A stretch of DNA of 64,000 nucleotides from NCBI GenBank assembly GCA_014773175.1, contig VXCM01002069.1:18124-82123 (forward strand), in the 5' to 3' direction. Made by a program: the position numbers and the translations under genes. Every line of letters starts with the position of its first letter. The first letter of the stretch is position 1. The DNA comes from Lucifuga dentata. Taxonomy: Eukaryota; Chordata; Actinopteri; Ophidiiformes; Bythitidae. Under the pieces are notes generated by a model. The model saw nothing but the letters and a program-made list of their open reading frames with translations. It had not been told where the DNA came from and ran no database searches. This document shows, in pieces, positions 28,496 through 41,160 of this stretch.

Positions 28496-28909
28496 TAATT
28501 CAAAGTGAAGTTCAAAAACAGCTGCTAGATAACATATTTCAGGATTTATATGACCTCTAAAGAGATAAAATCATTTCTATAACAACAGCTTGACCCAGTA
28601 GAGGAAACCTGCTTTCTGACACTGATAGTGAGTTATATAGCCATGTATAAATACTTCAAATTTATTACATATTTTTGTAGAATTTTGTAGTCAGATTTCA
28701 AGTTGTTGTTCTCTTGCTTTGTTTTGATTTTTGTAAAGGAAGAGCAAGTGCTTTGCATAATTACTGATTTTGTCTGATGCAAATAATGCTGTTTGACATC
28801 CACCATGAGGAAGTTATAGAGTCCTACTTTTGAGTCCTACTTCTCTAGTAACCATATAAGAGAGAACCACTGGACTAATGCACACGTATCTAACCCTTTC
28901 ACATCCACA

Positions 28910-31900
28910 ATGACCTTGTTATTGGGATTTGTATGTGCCATGTATGTGCTGTGTTCTTCTTCAGATGAGGAGGGTCTCCTGCATGTGTATGCTCCAGGGG
29001 ACATCATCATTGGAGGACTTTTCCCTGTTCATTTGCAAACTAACAGAAGCACGACACCTGGGTTTGCCCCCTGTATTAAGTAAGTTCAGCTTGACAGAAA
29101 TTTCTTGATTTACATAACATATTTATAATTAATTCAAGCATTTCAACTGACATTTGTGATGTTTCGTAGCTATAGTCTCCGACTGTTCCTACGAAGTCAA
29201 GTGATGATATATACCATCAACGAAATAAACCAGCAGACACCAAAGGCTCTACCAAACATCACTCTTGGATATGACATCTATGACACTTGCGGGGATGTTT
29301 CGTATGCCATCAAAGAAACTCTTCATCTGTTGAATGGCCAGTTAGACCCTCTGAGCTGTTTCCTGCCAGCAAAGAATTACTCTGCTTCACCAGAATCACT
29401 AACAAAAGTAATGATTGGTGAGAGTTATTCAGAAGTATCAATAGCTGTTGCATGGTTACTTACTCTGTCATCAGTTGCCCAGGTTTGTTTTCATTAAGTC
29501 CCTATATTAGTCTGTTTAGAACTATAAAACACTCTGAATACATATGCATGGACTGAAATCTGTATATAATTCTTAATGATACTAGTGATAAAATATTTTA
29601 AATCACAGTTGCAACAGCAATGTAATGTAAACACCCTGTTCTTGTTTGCAACAGATCAGTTACGCATCAACCAGTGAGCTGCTCAGCAGGAAGTTGAAGT
29701 TCCCGACATTTCTGCGAACACTTTCCAGTGACACATCTCAAACAAAGGGCATTGCTGAATTGGCGAAGCAGTTTAACTGGAAAACAGTGGCCATTGTGGG
29801 AAGTGATGATGAGTACGGGAAATATGGCTGTGACCGCCTGATGGAAAACTTCAGTACAATGAAGGACGTCTGCATTGATTTCATTGACATCATGCCTGGT
29901 GACTTTTCCCAGAACAACTCTGAAACCCACACAAAGCTGGCTGAGCTGATGGAGAAGATCAAGAAATCTCCCGCTGAGGCCATCATCCTCTTTACCAAGG
30001 GCGCCAATGTTAATGTCATCATGGAAGCAGCTATCCGACGGAACTTCAACAGAACTTGGATTGCAAGTGATTCATGGTCCACCTCTTCAACAGTCTCAGC
30101 CATGTCAGGCATCGAGAGGATAGGGCAGGTTTTTGGATTCATCTCGAAGAGGAACGAGGTGCCTGGTTTTAAGGACTATGTCATCGCAATGTTCAACAGA
30201 ACTACAAACAATTTTATACGACATTACTTGAGAAATTATCCACCCTGTACTGGTAACTCTACGGAGAATAATGAAACTGACTGCTCATTAACCACCGAGA
30301 AATGTCTGGACCCAAGGTGCTTGGCGAATCACATCGACCAGGATGGATCATATAATGTCTACATAGCGATGAAAGTTATTGTTGAGAGTCTCAGACGCCT
30401 AATGAGATGTGACAGCAACAAGTGCAAACGTGATACAAATTTTACAGCCTTGGAGGTAAAAAAAAAAAAAAAAANAAAAAAAAAAAAAAAAGGCCTTTCT
30501 TTTGTCCTGCTTTATCCTTGTTTCTAACAGTTGTTCTCCTTTTATGGATTGCGTCTGCTGTCAGTTCACTAATCTACACTATAATAACTAATTTTCCTGC
30601 TCATCAATATGTATGGTTCAGCTATATTCATGTCTCTACACAGCTTCTCATGGAAATCAAGAAAATAAACTTCACTGTGGACACCACACATATATGGTTT
30701 GATGCTAATGGAGATCCCAGTATAGGATACGATATTGTGCAATGGAACATGGCTGAAACTAAACAGCATATCAAAACCATTGGAGAGTACTGGCCATCTG
30801 GAAACATCAAACTCCCACATGATCTGATTGCAAAAATGCGCAATGTGACGGTGATACCAAATTTCATTATAGACATATGTTACCGTACATTATCTATAAA
30901 TATCAGCTGTGCTAATTCTCTTTTTGTTCCTTAAAGGTAACTGCTTTCAACTGTTATAAAACTTGCAAACCAGGATACGAGTTGAAACAGCAAAGGAGAC
31001 GCTGCTGCAAAGAGTGTGTTCTGTGTGCAGACGGAGAGTTTTCTTTTGGTAATGGTAAGTTTGTCCTCAAAAAAACTTTCCTATAACACTCACGATAAAA
31101 ATGTTATTATATTATTGATTATTATATTACCATGCATACATTGGATTGTATTTCTGTGTTCGTATTTTTCAGGCATGGAGTGTGAGCGCTGCAAGGCTGC
31201 CGAGTATTCGTCTCCACAGAGGGATGAATGCTTGAACAAAACTGTTGAATTCATTAACTGGTCCGATCCCTTCGTTATCATTCTGACTTCTTTTGAAATT
31301 TTAGGAATTATCATTACTGTTCTGTTTGCTGTTTTGTTTACAGTCCATCGCAACACTCCTATTGTGAAGGCTGTTGGAGGTTACTTGTGTTTCTTGGAGC
31401 TTCTGTCCTTGTTGGCCTGTTTCTGCCTGACGTTTACCTTCACAGGAAAGCCCACCAAGGCTTCCTGCATGGCGGGTCTGCCGCTTTTCAGCATAGCCTT
31501 CACCATCTGCATCTCCTGTATTCTGGCCAACCTTCTCCAGATCTTAGTGGGCTTCAGCTTTGATCCAAAACAGGGAGACTGGTTGAAGAAACTCAACCAG
31601 CCCGTGGCTGTGGTTGCCATCATCTTTGGGATCCAGTTGGCCCTGTGTGTGCCATGGCTGACCGTTTACCCTCCTTATCCAAAATATCTTCACTCAATGA
31701 AGACCATTCTGCTGCACTGTGAGAAAGGCTCCAAGGCGTTATTTGGTGCCATATTAGGCTACAATGCTCTCTTGGCCCTTATTTGTTTCTTTTTCGCATT
31801 TAAAGGAAAGCGGTTGCCAGATCTGTATAAAAATGCAAGTTTAATAACCATCAGCATGTTGCTGTATTTGGTTATTTGGATCCTCTTCATCCCCATTTAT

Positions 31901-32098
31901 ATCAAGATGGATGCAAAATACACACGGGCGATTGAAGCTGCAGCCATTCTCATTTCTAGCTACAGCATCCTGTGCTGTCATCTGGCTCCAAAGTGCTACA
32001 TCATGTTGTTCAGGAAAGAGATCAACAATGAAAATGCGATCACTGAGTACATCAGGAAGCATTATGAGCAGAAAGGCATGGCTGTAGTCAGATCATAG
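28910..32098 (+). CDS. Class C GPCR, GPRC6A/T1R-like (teleost chemosensory type)
   Basis: Intact receptor with a Venus-flytrap ligand domain, a cysteine-rich linker and seven membrane helices. Exons are 28910-29079, 29170-29482, 29655-30455, 30644-30850, 30937-31054 and 31173-32098. Phases agree and give 844 residues, the six-exon plan usual for this class. The ATG at 28910 opens a signal peptide (MTLLLGFVCAMYVLCSSS). Seen are DIIIGGLFPVH, YEIYDTC-like YDIYDTCGD, the ligand-loop SYASTS, GSDDEYG, WIASDSWSTS, a nine-cysteine linker, NTPIVKAVGG, FTICISCI, FFFAFKGKRLP and PKCYIMLF. The retained Ser, Asp and Tyr positions match those binding the alpha-amino group of amino acids in CaSR and GPRC6A, so an amino-acid ligand is inferred. 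Helices mix GPRC6A-like (SFDPK) and taste-receptor-like features, so orthology is open. The tail is short. Exon 4 could end at 30844 or 30850. Confidence 0.9.
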
Positions 32099-32120
32099 CC
32101 AGTGTGTCTCTCAGACTGTT

Positions 32121-32707
32121 TTAAAGGACCATACTGGCAATTGTGCATGTTTGGGCCTAATATATGCAATTTTCATACACATAAGGTTACTGACAATCAT
32201 TTCCCAAAGGATAAAACCATATTTCAGCTTTCCTGATATTTTGCAAAATCTCTTAATCTTTCAAAATCAAATATTCAAGTGATACACCCACCTTAAAAAT
32301 CCATGTTTCTCCTGCTAATAGTTACGCAGCCTTATGAAATCACAGTCATTTAAATTTTTTGATAATAATAGGTCTTCTTTTGGGACTATATTCCCTGGTG
32401 GAGACATACATTCACTCCACGCTTTTTATTGCACTTAAATGCTAAAATTACGTAACTTCAAAAAACCTGAATACGCGTCTTGTTCGCGATGATGGATTAC
32501 CTATCCCAAGAATGTTTCAAGTATCAAGCTAATTTTAATAGCATAGCAGAATGAACTGAAACCAATGGAGGTCTGGAAGGTAGGAAAAACATTTTTAATT
32601 CACCTTTCCAGTAGTATGCTTTGGGAAATGATTGTCAGTAATGTAACATGTATGAAAATTGAATATATTAGGCTCAAACATGCAAATTGAGTGGTATGGT
32701 CCTTTAA
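32121..32707 (+). mobile_element. TTAA-ended long-TIR MITE, copy 7
   Basis: Full forward copy with TTAA at both ends. It starts 22 bp after the receptor stop codon, so it probably forms part of the receptor 3' UTR. Confidence 0.9.
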
Positions 32708-33406
32708 TTTTATGCCTGTATCTGTGCTATATATTCTATAATGTGAAGACATTTCCAGTAAGTTTTGTTGTATGCAGTTCAGAAACACTGAATTGTTGTA
32801 TAAATTTCTCTTTTGCTGCCTAGAAATATCACGAGTCAGTATGAAACTGCATGAGGCAGTTTGAAGAGAACTAAGCTGATATGTGATATTGATTGAATTT
32901 TATATTTTGTAAAATCAGTCACTGAATCTTGGATCTGGTTCCCCAGAAAAAAGTCAGAAGTTATAAGCCTCAGAGAGATCTTAGAGTATGAACGATGCTT
33001 ACAATTGTGCATCAGTGTGAACAAAATAGAAAGACGGCAAAAGAACAAAATGCAGAAAGCAAGTTGCTTTTATCTCCAGCAGAATTAGACGATGTAATGG
33101 AGATTTTTTCACTGAAAAAATCTACCAAGAAGAACTTATTCAAAATGATTCTGCTAACCAAAACTAAAAAGTGAGACGTCACTCATCACACTGACTGCTT
33201 GTATCTTTCAGAATTGACTTGCTTGTACAGTAAAGCTTTAAATTATTGCCAGATTTTAGTTTCTCTTAAGTTAAACCGCTTTGATCTGCATTTATTTTAT
33301 AAACTGTACATTACAAATACAGTCTAATTGTTAATATTACTACATTTTAAAATTAAATTTAAATATTTCTGTAAAAACCTACAGTGGAACACAGGGATCC
33401 AACATT

Positions 33407-33412
33407 AATAAA
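33407..33412 (+). terminator. Possible receptor polyadenylation signal
   Basis: AATAAA on the plus strand, 1.3 kb past the receptor stop. A nearer weak signal inside the MITE cannot be excluded. Confidence 0.3.
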
Positions 33413-33764
33413 GTCAAGACTGAAAAATTCACAACTAAATAATCATACAAATACTTAATACAAATACATTGATTATTTTTTTTTTATACTTTCAACTGTA
33501 AAGTTCTTTCAGACACACAGAAAATATGCTTTTATTGTCTTTATGATTACTACAGTACTGTTTTTTTTTTTATGCATATTGCCCACATACAGGATACAGG
33601 CTAGCTATTCAGCAGGAATGCTTTTTAATAAATGTTAAAATCACATCTACAAAGTGTTCAACTTACCAATTATTAATCCTCTCATTCGCTCAGTACAAAA
33701 AGCTCTCTAATATTGATTTCTCTCAAATTTAAACAGCAAGAAACAGATGCAAGTTGCATATATA

Positions 33765-34200
33765 CAGTGGTGTCCAAAAGTCTGAGACCACATAGAAAAT
33801 CTATGATGTTTTCCATGTAAATGTGGAAATAATCTGGGAAGTCTGACATCACAAGAAGCTCTTTGGAACATTGTCAAATCATGCTGAGATAACTTGGCTC
33901 ATCAGNGACATCACAAGAAGCTCTTTGGAACATTGTCAAATCATGCTGAGATAACTTGGCTCATCAGGTTTTTACAAACTTGTGGAGTCCATGCCAGCTG
34001 GAGTGATGATGTTATTAAAGTAAAAGAGGGCATACCAAATACTAAGATACTCTGACATTCATGGACATTTTTCAAAGATTCAGCTTTTCACTGAAATTGT
34101 TAAGATGATATTATCACTTAATGAAAAATCTTGTATTAAATTCAAAAAGAATGCAAAATAGAAGCATTTTCACAGTGGCTCAGACTTTTGGAGCCCACTG
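33765..34200. mobile_element. Tc1/mariner-like MITE
   Basis: Inverted ends CAGTGGTGTCCAAAAGTCTG and TCAGACTTTTGGAGCCCACTG-type, flanked by TA on both sides. It is lengthened by an unmerged joint at the N at 33906 (about 62 bp repeated). A solo end of the same repeat is at 34209-34230. Confidence 0.8.
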
Positions 34201-34254
34201 TATATATGCAGTGGGCTCCAAAAGTCTGATGTTGATGTATAATATATATGAATT

Positions 34255-34282
34255 ATATCTATATCTCTATATCTATATCTAT

Positions 34283-34344
<62 letters not shown>
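34255..34344. repeat. (ATCT/GATA)n microsatellite
   Basis: An ATCT-rich run passes into about fifteen GATA units. Confidence 0.9.
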
Positions 34345-34947
34345 TCTTATAAATCCTTTTCTTTTAATATCACTTATATAACCACTTGATTTAAAGCAGG
34401 TGCTACACTGAGCTGAACATTTAGATGAACAGCTGAACTAACAGCTGTGGATTCTCATCGCTGATATCCAGTATGTAAATGATCTGATGAGGCACTGAAC
34501 ATTTGCAGAAGTACAGCTATTCATAACTATCTATGACTAAATGTCATGCTATGTAAAATGTACTAAAATGTAAAATACGTACGTATTTATACGTACGTAT
34601 TTATTTTTGCTACGTAAAATGTAGATTTGCTACGCAAATGTAATAACCCAACATTAACTGAAGACCTGTGGGATTCAATACATCCTAATCAGTCTGTAAT
34701 AATATCAAACATCATTTGTTGACCAAGTCAATATAATTCAAAGTAACTGCAATTTATGTAGAGTTGTAGAAATAATATCATTAATCAAATGCAAATATAT
34801 ATATAAAATCTCTTTCACTGTCTTTAGTGTAAAAATATGGTAACAAAATACTGGGGTATCGCTTATGAACTTCATGTCACTGTACAAACTAGCTTCAAAA
34901 AGCCATGAAGGTCAGTAATGTATGTTAGATATAAAAAATAAGCAGTT

Positions 34948-35556
34948 TTAAAGGGCCATACTGCCCATTTTGCATGTTTGAGCCTAATACATTCAATTTT
35001 CATACACATAACATCACTGACAATCATTTCCCAAAGTATACTACTGGAACGGTGAATTATTATTATTAATTAATTAATTAATTTATTTATTTATTTATTG
35101 TACCTTCCAGATCACCATTGGGTTCAGTTCATTCTGGTACGCTATTAAAATCAACTTGTTGATACTTGAAACGTTCGCAAAGAAGACGTGTATTTAGGTT
35201 GTTTTTTTTTAGAATTTACATAATTTTAGTGTTTAAGCACCATAAAAAGCACAGATTGAATGTATGTCTCCATCAGGGAATATAGTCCCAAAAGAAGATC
35301 TGCGTTTATTGAAAAATTTAAACGACCATGACTTCATAAGTCTGCGTAACTAGTAGCAGCAGCAGCAGGCGAAACATCGATATTTAAGGTGGCTGTGTCG
35401 CTTGAATATTTTATTCTGAAAGATTAAGAGATTTTGCAAAATATCAGGAAAGCTGAAATAGTTCTATCCTTTGGGAAATGATTGTCAGTAACATAACATG
35501 TACGAAAGTTGAATACATAGGATCAAACATGCAAAATGGTCCGTATGGTCCTTTAA
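34948..35556 (-). mobile_element. TTAA-ended long-TIR MITE, copy 8
   Basis: Reverse copy with TTAA at both ends. The interior includes an expanded TTAA/ATTT simple tract near 35060-35098. Confidence 0.9.
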
Positions 35557-35964
35557 CTCTATATGGCGTTGATGTTTCAGCATATTGGAGGTAACTCAAC
35601 TGTTCACAATCAAAGCTACGAGTGGAGGCGTAGTGATGGGACAGGAAAGGCAGGCCTGAAACCTGGAGCATCTGGATTCATCTGAGATTCATTCATTTCA
35701 GATTTCATTGTTATGATCACTTTGTATGCAGTTTCAGGGAAATTGTAATCATTGTTTTCATCGGTAAAATATTTCATGGGAAATCACTAGACATCACCCG
35801 ACTTCCTGTTCTGCAACCTAACAACATGCTGTCAGGATGTTACTGTAGAACACCGTAACACATGACCTTTTAGCTGGGCTGTTGCAGCACTGGTATGTAG
35901 CTCCTTAAACAGACACTAGATGGCGTTCTTGAAACATTATGCTGCTAATTGTAGAAAGTGGTAG

Positions 35965-36076
35965 TCTTCATTTTATTGAAAAATGTAAAGGACCGTGAGT
36001 TCATATGCCTGCGTAACTATTAGCAGGCGAAACATCGATTTTTAAGGTGGGTGTATTGCTTGAATATTTATGTTGT
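35965..36076 (-). mobile_element. TTAA MITE fragment, copy 9
   Basis: Internal fragment with the reverse-orientation blocks TTATTGAAAAATGTAAAGGACC and GGCGAAACATCGATTTTTAA. Both termini are missing. Confidence 0.75.
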
Positions 36077-36770
36077 GGCACAGAATCTCATGTAGAAAAC
36101 ACAAGAAAATCAAATTCATTTTTGGTTCTGCACCTAATGTTTATTTATTAAAAAAATACAAAACTTAAAAAATTTCCATAAGAAAGCATAATAAACGTGC
36201 AATCCCGTCTCTTTTGCATCCACACTCGCATGGTTATTTACCGTTGCTTATTAATGTCATGAACAGTCTTGCTTCTTTCTACAAGTCACAAAATAGATAT
36301 TAAAAAAAAAAAAAAGGTAGTGTACTTTTTGAGTCCCATTAACATTGAAGTGTTAATTTTTTTTTTTTTCTCCCTGGTCACCAGAGAGAAATGACTGAGG
36401 TAAAATATTAAATATGGTGTTATTTTATATATTAACTCTTAACACTTTAAAGTGTTCTGTACAGAAGTGGAGATCATGGAAAAAAGAAACACATAGCAGC
36501 CTTTGCTGAGGAATTAAATCACCCCTCTGACGCCCTCAGTGAGAGTTACTAGACAGGATATGAATTCAGCTGGAAGAGGGATCTAATAGTAAAATAAGCC
36601 ATAGATGTTTATTTTGCAAAAGTTAGTACAGATACTGCTACACCAGTTAAAAGTTATTGTTAATATTTTTAATAAATAGCATGAGTAACCCTTCAACTCA
36701 TGGACTTGCTACAGTTTCAAGTGTTCTGAGTCCTGCTGTGAAGGGAAAAATCTCAGTGAAGTAGATAAAG

Positions 36771-36776
36771 TTTATT
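36771..36776 (-). terminator. Candidate ODC1 polyadenylation signal
   Basis: AATAAA on the minus strand, about 360 nt beyond the ODC1 stop. It is the first such hexamer met. Confidence 0.55.
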
Positions 36777-37134
36777 AGGCAGAGGAACAGTTTCTGTCCC
36801 AACATTACTACAGTTAAGAAAATAGTTTCTACACAGACTATAGTTAATCCCTTTCTTATAGTCATTCCTCTGGAGTTCAAGTACAGCTGTCCTGTAACCA
36901 TTTGTCCAGAACCCACAGAGACGCTCAGAGCGTGATTCAGCCTCATTTCAGAGAGGATCCCCAGCTTCAATACAGAACACATTTGCGTAACACATCCCTC
37001 TCGCTCTCCTGTCAAGTAACTGGCCTTAAAACCTTTCATGTACATTTGGGGGAAAAAAAAAAGAAAGAACTTGCAAAAAACAATTATTAACAAAAGGATG
37101 CTAGATGTCAGAACGGCGATGCGATTGGAAGCGT

Positions 37135-39623
37135 TTAAACCACGTTGGCGTGACAGGGCTTAGCCGTCATCTCCAAGCCGCTCTCTCGGCCGCAGCAGGC
37201 TGGAACGCCAAACACGGAGGATTCCTCCACGGGAGCAGGCAAGCCCTGGGAACAGATCTGCTGCACGTGTTGCCTGGAAAAGACAACACAGGTGGTGATT
37301 CAAACGGTTCACAAAATGCACGACAACTCTCAAATGATAAATTTGGTCGATTACTGAGCACGTGGCGGTGCAGAAAATGTGAGCATGCAGATGAGAAACC
37401 AAACGCCTCTCTGCTATACGCACCAGGCAGGGCGGGACATGACGTAATGCATGTCAGGTCTTTGGAAACCATTGAAGGTGGAGGAGGCCGCCACGGTGTA
37501 GGCGCCCATGTTCTCAAACACCAGCCAGTCGCCCACTTGCAGGTCAGGCAGGTCACACTGCTCGGCAATGCGGTCCAGACCGTCACACGTTGGGCCCCAG
37601 ATACTGCAGGGGTACATGACCTCATCTGGCTTTGGCTTCTGTCAGTGGCAAACACACACAACGAAAAAAGTTTCAAAGTTTTGCGTTTCATTAAACCAAG
37701 GAGAAACTTTGCACAACTGCAGCTCTTGAATGTGGTTTACCTTATGCAGGACTGGCAGACAGTGAGCGTGGTCGTACAGGATGCAGTTGAAGGAACCGTA
37801 CACTCCGTCGTTCACGTAGTACATCAAGGTCCTGTCAACAGCCCCAACATCTTCATCTGCGACAAAAGCATGATCTATTTTATTATCGGGGAATGTTTCC
37901 ATTTAGTGGAATTGCAAATTCTCTGAATTAAACGTGTTTTGTGCACCGAGTCGTGGTTTATTACCATCATAGGCCGACTCCTCGTTCATGAGGACCTTCT
38001 TGGCAATGATGTTGACTACTAGTGTGTAAGCAGAGGCCACATAAAAGCGTCCGGGCTCAGCAATGACCCTCACACCGCTGTCAGCTGGGAAATACTTGTC
38101 TAGTGCAGGGTTGATTACTGCTGTGATCTAAAGAACAAGATCGCACCATCAGAAAAAACACTTGACTTTTAACAGCACACATGCATGCTTTCATTGGAGA
38201 AAAAAAAAAAAAAACCCCAAGATACCTCTTCAAATTTAAGTTCAGCATCATCTGATCCAGGGAAACCACCTCCAATGTCCAGCAGGTCCATGTTGAAGCC
38301 CAGTTCATGCTGGAGGCCACAAAACGTGAAAATTAATTTACTTCCTTACTGGGAAACTCAAATTAGATCACTCACATTTACACATCCACTTCTTGTTGGT
38401 TCGTGCGTGTGACTCACCCCCATATCGAAGACGCAGCGGGAATCGGAGATGGCCTGGCTGTAAGTCCCTGGATCCGTGCAGCCGCTGCCAACATGGAAGC
38501 TGACACCAATCACATCCAGCCCCAGTTCCTTGGCCCTCTCAAGAAGGCCCCGACAAGCTTTCAGGGGGGCACCAAACTTCACGCTTAGACGACACACGGC
38601 TTTCGAATCGTCTGTGGCAATCCGCAGCACCAGCCTGAACACAAAGCAAAAACTATCAGCACTATCCATGACATGAGCTTAAAAAAAAAAACTTTCCAGT
38701 CTCTTCATATTGTGCATGAAACTGATATGAGTCTTACTTTGCATTTTCATGGCAACGGGCCACCTTCAGGAGCTCCACTTCACTATCAAATGTCATCATC
38801 CGGACACCGTGGGCAGATGCATACTTGATCTGAGACACCTGCTTGCAGGGATTGGCATAGATAATTCTGCTTGGATCCACTCCCAGAGACTGGACCAGGT
38901 GAATCTCAGTCTGAAAGGGGACAATCCAAAAACATCAATCACCAATTGCATTTCAGATACATTTTTTTAAGGAATTTTTTGTGCGAATGTTAGCGCTTTA
39001 GAAACCATCCGATGCTCACCTTGCTTGCACAGTCAAAGCCAGTTCCAAGGGAAGCCAGAGTCTGGACAATGACCCGGCTGTCGTTACATTTGACGGCGTA
39101 GAAAGGAGTCACGCGAGGCAACGCTCTCGCCCAGCGCAAATGCTTCTTCAGCACATCCCCCAGGTCACACACGTAGAAGGCATCCCTCTCATCCTGCAGG
39201 GCAGAGAGCAGACACTGATATAATGCAAATGCTGGATCCTTCAATTAAAAAAAAAAAAAAAAGCTGCAAAAAGTGTGGTTTGCACCTCATTAAATATAAT
39301 AAACAGATGAAAATAGATACAAGCAATTATTTTCAGTCATAACAAAAGTATTTTTTTTTCCAAGTTCAGTGCAAACACTCAGGTAATTTAAGTTTTTTAA
39401 CACATATTTTAGTATATTGAGCAGCTCGTGTTTTCTCTTTCTCTTCACTTTCCATCCTTGATGCCCAGTGACCTTGTTTTCTCACGGCGGAAAACAACAC
39501 ATTTTTGATGTGTGGGCTTACCGTCAAGGATGACTCATTGATCTTCTGTTCCACTATATCTCTGGCAGAGAAGCCCTCCTCCAGGAAAGAGAATTCAAAC
39601 TCAGCAGGAGCTGGAGTGTTCAT
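37135..39623 (-). CDS. odc1: Ornithine decarboxylase
   Basis: ODC1 is the PLP enzyme that decarboxylates L-ornithine to putrescine, the first committed step of polyamine synthesis, and acts in the cytosol as a homodimer. Coding exons are 39522-39623, 39020-39193, 38738-38910, 38418-38634, 38226-38309, 37965-38127, 37741-37856, 37424-37638 and 37135-37273. They join in frame to 1,383 bases (460 residues; human has 461). Lys69 in FYAVKCND binds PLP, GGGFPG grips the phosphate, AEPGRF is present, and Cys361 in WGPTCDGLD corresponds to catalytic Cys360. The C-terminal tail ends PCHANVV and keeps a cysteine near the mouse Cys441 position linked to rapid proteasomal turnover. The ATG at 39621-39623 opens [11 protein letters not shown]. 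Upstream frames (MSPSPPQF...) lie in intron. No broken motif is seen, so the enzyme should be active. Confidence 0.97.
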
Positions 39624-41125
39624 TGTCACAACAAGGCCTTGTGATTGGTCACTAGAAAACTGTGGAGGGGAGGGGGACATTACAATCAGCTTTTAAAATC
39701 TTGATTGCTTAAGTCAGGTTTTTCCCTCACCACTGATGGGATTTGTGCAACTACTGATCTCGACAAAAAAAACAAAAAAAAAAAAAACNAAAAAAAAAAA
39801 AAACACATTCACGTACCAGTATTACCTGCATTAAAAAATAAAAATAAAAAAAACTGCATAATCTGTGATAAATGTCAAAACATTTTGGTATTTTTTCAAC
39901 TTGTGAGAAACACTCACTTGGATACGAATGGAATTTGACGCTGCCTTTTCTCAGGTACAGAGCAGCCAAGGAGGCTCACCAGTGAAGTTAAACCCTTTCA
40001 GATAAGACTCGAGGCCAGGGCCTGCTGAGTAGCCTGTGAGTGTTTTCCTAGAGTGGTAATTCTGTAACAAGAAGAACCAGTTGACAGTATTTAGATATTT
40101 ATAAAGAGTTTAAGGAGAAAAGTTGTAGAAAACTCAGTCAGGTCAACTGGATTCAATTTTTTAATCCTGGACAACTTATCTTACACCTGGATGACTGAGA
40201 ATCTTCATCAAAACATTTAAGGAGAAAAAATATCTCAAAGCCTGGTCAGGAAACAAATTATAGATATTAAACAACCTGCTATAATGGAATAATTCAGTAA
40301 GAACCTCTGAACTACTAGTAGACCTACAAAAAAAAAGCACCTAAAGGGAAATTTAAATTTATATCATTGTCAAGAAACACGCACAAAAATGCGAAAGGAT
40401 GAGTCATGACAACTTGATAGCCTATCTGTACAAAAAATAAATCATTGAAACAAAGCCCCGCCCAGGCCAGATTTAATCCAATCGAAAGAAGATCCGCCTT
40501 CAACGTAAGAAGAATGGCATGGCAATGAACGAATCAATTCCTTAGACTCTACGCTGACGTCATTTCGCCGGTTCCGCTTGCAGCAATCCATGCCATGCGG
40601 CACTAACTTTAGCATTGGGATTACTACCAACGTAATTTACGTTATTTTAACACACTTTAGGGTTATTCATCATAAGGTTATAAGACCAATCCGTGGTTCT
40701 CAAAAGCTGTTTTCACTACCCAAAAGTTCACTGGCTAGTTAATACCAGCTTATAAAACAACAGCTAACGTTTAGCTAACGTTTAGCTAACATTTAGTTGC
40801 CAGAATGCAGACTGGCCACGACGTAATGGCTTATCCGTTATCTAACGCTACATACTCGCTGTTAAAACCATATTGAATTATTTTACATTAATGAACATTT
40901 ATTTATTCCCCTTTTCATCATGATCGACGATGATCAACTAAATAGAAACAGCCCGCTATCTGGCTATTTAACAAACACGCCAAATTTTACCTATTGTTAG
41001 GTCGAAATTTTCAATTCTTACCTTAAAAAGCATTTACAAAGAGTTTGTCCATTAGACCAGAGAGCTGGAATAAAAAAATAAAGCAGTCCGCCTGAGACAC
41101 GCCACTGCGTCCAGGCTCAAACTGC
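39624..41125 (-). other. odc1: ODC1 5' UTR exons and introns
   Basis: Two leader exons are predicted. Exon 1 runs from about 41125 to 41022 (donor TTAAG|GTAAGA), and exon 2 is 39980-40061 (acceptor TTACAG, donor CACTG|GTGAGC). The third exon starts at 39659 (acceptor CCTCCACAG) and adds 36 nt of leader before the ATG. Exon 2 has no ATG. The N at 39789 is intronic. Confidence 0.7.
41023..41052 (-). promoter_or_regulatory. ODC1 upstream open reading frame
   Basis: Within leader exon 1, an ATG opens a nine-residue frame (MDKLFVNAF) that ends TAA one base before the splice donor. It is the only upstream ATG in the predicted leader. ODC1 mRNAs are known for translational control through long 5' leaders, including upstream frames in mammals. 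Confidence 0.6.
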
Positions 41126-41152
41126 TTTGGCTCCCGATAAGGGATCCGACAG

Positions 41153-41160
41153 TATTTATA
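41153..41160 (-). promoter_or_regulatory. ODC1 TATA box
   Basis: TATAAATA on the minus strand, about 130 bp upstream of the leader-exon donor. A start site near 41125 is implied. Mammalian ODC1 promoters also have a TATA box. Confidence 0.7.

Larger units (their letters stand above)
26238..28909. other. Divergent spacer between matrilin-3 and the class C receptor
   Basis: It contains the matrilin promoter, AT-rich unique sequence from about 26500 to 27400, and the Tc1-like relic at 27450-28495. The two genes are divergently transcribed. I see no additional gene. Confidence 0.7.
32099..37134. other. Spacer between receptor and ODC1 (converging ends)
   Basis: The receptor and ODC1 converge here. 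The spacer holds MITE copies 7, 8 and 9, a mariner-like MITE, a GATA microsatellite and the ODC1 3' UTR. I see no other gene. Confidence 0.7.

Noticed and set aside
29738..30142. 134-codon minus-strand open frame
   Set aside because: Antisense to the third exon of the class C receptor; codon structure belongs to the plus strand.
37105..37926. 273-codon plus-strand open frame
   Set aside because: It is the antisense shadow of ODC1 exons 37135-37856 and crosses their introns; no family resemblance.
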